Made by a program: the position numbers and the translations under genes. From NCBI GenBank assembly GCA_910583615.1, contig CAJTXP010000084.1, forward strand, positions 1 to 7,465: a stretch of DNA of 7,465 nucleotides, written 5' to 3'. Positions 6,567-7,465 of this stretch are shown piece by piece. The notes under the pieces are model-generated. The model did not search any database and was not told the DNA's origin. It was given only the letters and a program-made list of their open reading frames with translations. The DNA is from an uncultured Lachnospiraceae bacterium. Its GTDB lineage: Bacteria; Bacillota; Clostridia; Lachnospirales; Lachnospiraceae. Numbering within the stretch: position 1 is the stretch's first letter; each line of letters begins with the position of its first letter.

Positions 6567-6583
6567 GAGAGGAGGGATGCCCT

Positions 6584-7141
6584 GTGCGGGGGATACGCAT
6601 GGAAAACGGAAGGATCCTGTACTTCGGGAACCTGGCCGGGTATGTCACCGGGAACAAGGCTGTGGTGGACCCGCTTTTTTCCGGTGACGGGCTGAACCGT
6701 TTTCTGGAGAAGCAGAAAGGGATCCGGGAGGTGGAATGGCGGGACGGCGTCTATGACCGCCTGATGAACGGGCAGGATGACCTGTCGGACGGTCCGGTGT
6801 TAAAGAACATCCGGATCTGGCAGCTGAAGCCGTCTGTGGACGTGCATATGAAGTTCATCAGCTATGACCGGATGCGGGAACGGTTCGGGGAGCCTTCCCC
6901 GGAGGATTACCAGCTGGTGTTTGACGGCGAGGCCGAGACCAACAACCTGGAGGAGATCTACGACAAGTTCAACACGGGCCTGCATCCTCCGGGATATACG
7001 GGCCATTCCCTGTCCATGTCGGATGTGATCGAGCTGTATGACGGGGAGGGGAGCGAATTCCACTATGTGGATGAAAGGGGCTTTAAGACCATCGCCTTTG
7101 GCGGGCCGGAGCCGGTGCAGAGTCCTGTCATGCAGCTGTAG
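6584..7141 (+). CDS. YodL-domain protein (185 aa)
   Basis: Residues 74-170 form a YodL-type domain: KNIRIWQLKPSVDVHMKFIS, YDRMRERFGEPSPEDYQLVF, TNNLEEIYDKFN, then PPGYTGHSLSMSDVIELYDG and YVDERGFKTIAF. The GHSLSMSDV and YVD..GF signatures are clear. The N-terminal 60 residues (GRILYFGNLAGYVTG, VVDPLFSGDGLNRFL) form a separate unit often found ahead of such domains, from memory. YodL is named after a Bacillus protein and is common in Firmicute conjugative elements; its biochemical role is not established to my knowledge. The start is GTG 6584, seven bases after AGAGGAGGG (6568-6576). ATG 6599 would remove five residues and has a weaker GGGGGA site. The gene follows the previous stop by 17 bases, and no signal peptide or membrane segment is seen. 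Confidence 0.85.
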   Translation: MRGIRMENGRILYFGNLAGYVTGNKAVVDPLFSGDGLNRFLEKQKGIREVEWRDGVYDRLMNGQDDLSDGPVLKNIRIWQLKPSVDVHMKFISYDRMRERFGEPSPEDYQLVFDGEAETNNLEEIYDKFNTGLHPPGYTGHSLSMSDVIELYDGEGSEFHYVDERGFKTIAFGGPEPVQSPVMQL

Positions 7142-7201
7142 CGGAGATAATAGCAGCATGTCCGGGATCAGAAAATAAAGCCTGTATGGCAGAAAGAAAA
7201 G

Positions 7202-7207
7202 AGGAGG
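7202..7207 (+). promoter_or_regulatory. Ribosome binding site of the small membrane protein gene
   Basis: AGGAGG lies nine bases before ATG 7217. It closes the 75-base gap at 7142-7216, the only intergenic space above 30 bases in the window. No stem-loop terminator and only a poor promoter candidate were seen in this gap. Confidence 0.6.
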
Positions 7208-7216
7208 AACCATACC

Positions 7217-7447
7217 ATGAAAAACAGGATCAGGAACTTAAAAGAAAGAGCATCCGGCAGGATCTTTGCGGGATATATGGCTCTTAAAGAACAGAAAGGG
7301 GAAGGGTTTGTGGATACCGCCATCAAGATCCTGATGGCCGTGGTCATCGGAGCTTTGGTGCTGGCAGGGCTGTATGCCCTGTTTGACGAGACTGTGCTGC
7401 CGACCCTGACCCGCCGTGTGCAGGAGATGTTCAGCTACTCAGGCTGA
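7217..7447 (+). CDS. Small single-span membrane protein, DUF6133 type (76 aa)
   Basis: A short basic N-terminal region (MKNRIRNLKERASGRIF) is followed by KGEGFVDTAIKILM at residues 27-40 and one hydrophobic helix at about 34-56 (AIKILMAVVIGALVLAGLYALF). A polar tail follows (DETVLPTLTRRVQEMFSYSG). The combination of GEGFVDT, a single helix and a VLPTL..R.QEMF.YSG ending matches the DUF6133 group of clostridial conjugative elements, from memory. The protein is predicted to sit in the cell membrane. The layout of basic leader, Gly-Phe junction and hydrophobic helix resembles a type IV or Flp pilin precursor, but the usual Glu at position 5 after the junction is Ala here. It may therefore be a structural part of a transfer apparatus; that role is inference. 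The stop is TGA 7445-7447, with the next ribosome site five bases later. Confidence 0.85.
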   Translation: MKNRIRNLKERASGRIFAGYMALKEQKGEGFVDTAIKILMAVVIGALVLAGLYALFDETVLPTLTRRVQEMFSYSG

Positions 7448-7454
7448 CGCAGAA

Positions 7455-7461
7455 AAGGAGG
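7455..7461 (+). promoter_or_regulatory. Ribosome binding site of a gene beginning past the window
   Basis: AAGGAGG ends four bases before the window edge, so a + strand start codon is expected within the next few bases outside. It shows that the operon continues downstream. Confidence 0.6.
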
Positions 7462-7465
7462 AGCA

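Noticed and set aside
7125..7151. Possible promoter (CTGTCA and GATAAT, 15 bases apart) before the small membrane protein gene
   Set aside because: The -35 match is poor and the spacing is short, with part of it inside the YodL-domain gene. Too weak to list as a feature.

Overview
The window reads as an accessory stretch of a large conjugative or integrative element from a moderately GC-rich Firmicute, most likely a gut Clostridia member (Lachnospiraceae or Oscillospiraceae type). The reasons are purine-rich coding strands, strong AGGAGG ribosome binding sites before almost every gene, and a gene set typical of such elements: long acidic ArdA-like proteins, an Api92/YubB-like protein, an orphan DNA adenine methylase, AbrB-type regulators, a YodL-domain protein and a small one-helix membrane protein of the DUF6133 type. 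Family names come from motif recognition alone; no search was run.

All ten genes lie on the + strand and are packed like one operon. Stops and starts overlap or abut at most junctions: 305/299, 1951/1952, 3142/3127, 4896/4883, 5266/5268 and 5696/5689. The only gap above 30 bases between genes is 7142-7216. No stretch over 300 bases lacks a gene, and no tRNA, rRNA, CRISPR array, insertion sequence or convincing terminator was seen.

Layout: 3-305 is the 3' end of an unidentified gene. 299-3142 holds two acidic, repeat-built ArdA-like genes in tandem, containing four copies of one module and, in the first, an extra C-terminal domain. 3127-3921 is an Api92/DUF1281-like gene whose best start is TTG. 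3946-4896 is a Dam-type methylase whose conserved N-terminus lies upstream of any ATG, GTG or TTG start and seems to begin at ATC. 4883-5266 is a small unknown gene. 5268-5967 holds two AbrB-like genes, the first with two degenerate swapped-hairpin motifs. 5973-7141 holds two accessory genes, the second with a YodL domain. 7217-7447 encodes the small membrane protein, and the window ends on the ribosome binding site of the next gene.

A plausible joint role is protecting the element when it enters a new host: acidic ArdA-like proteins would blunt restriction enzymes, the methylase would mark the element's DNA, and the AbrB pair would control expression. The last gene may mark the start of the transfer or pilus module. 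This joint role is inference from family membership and gene order.
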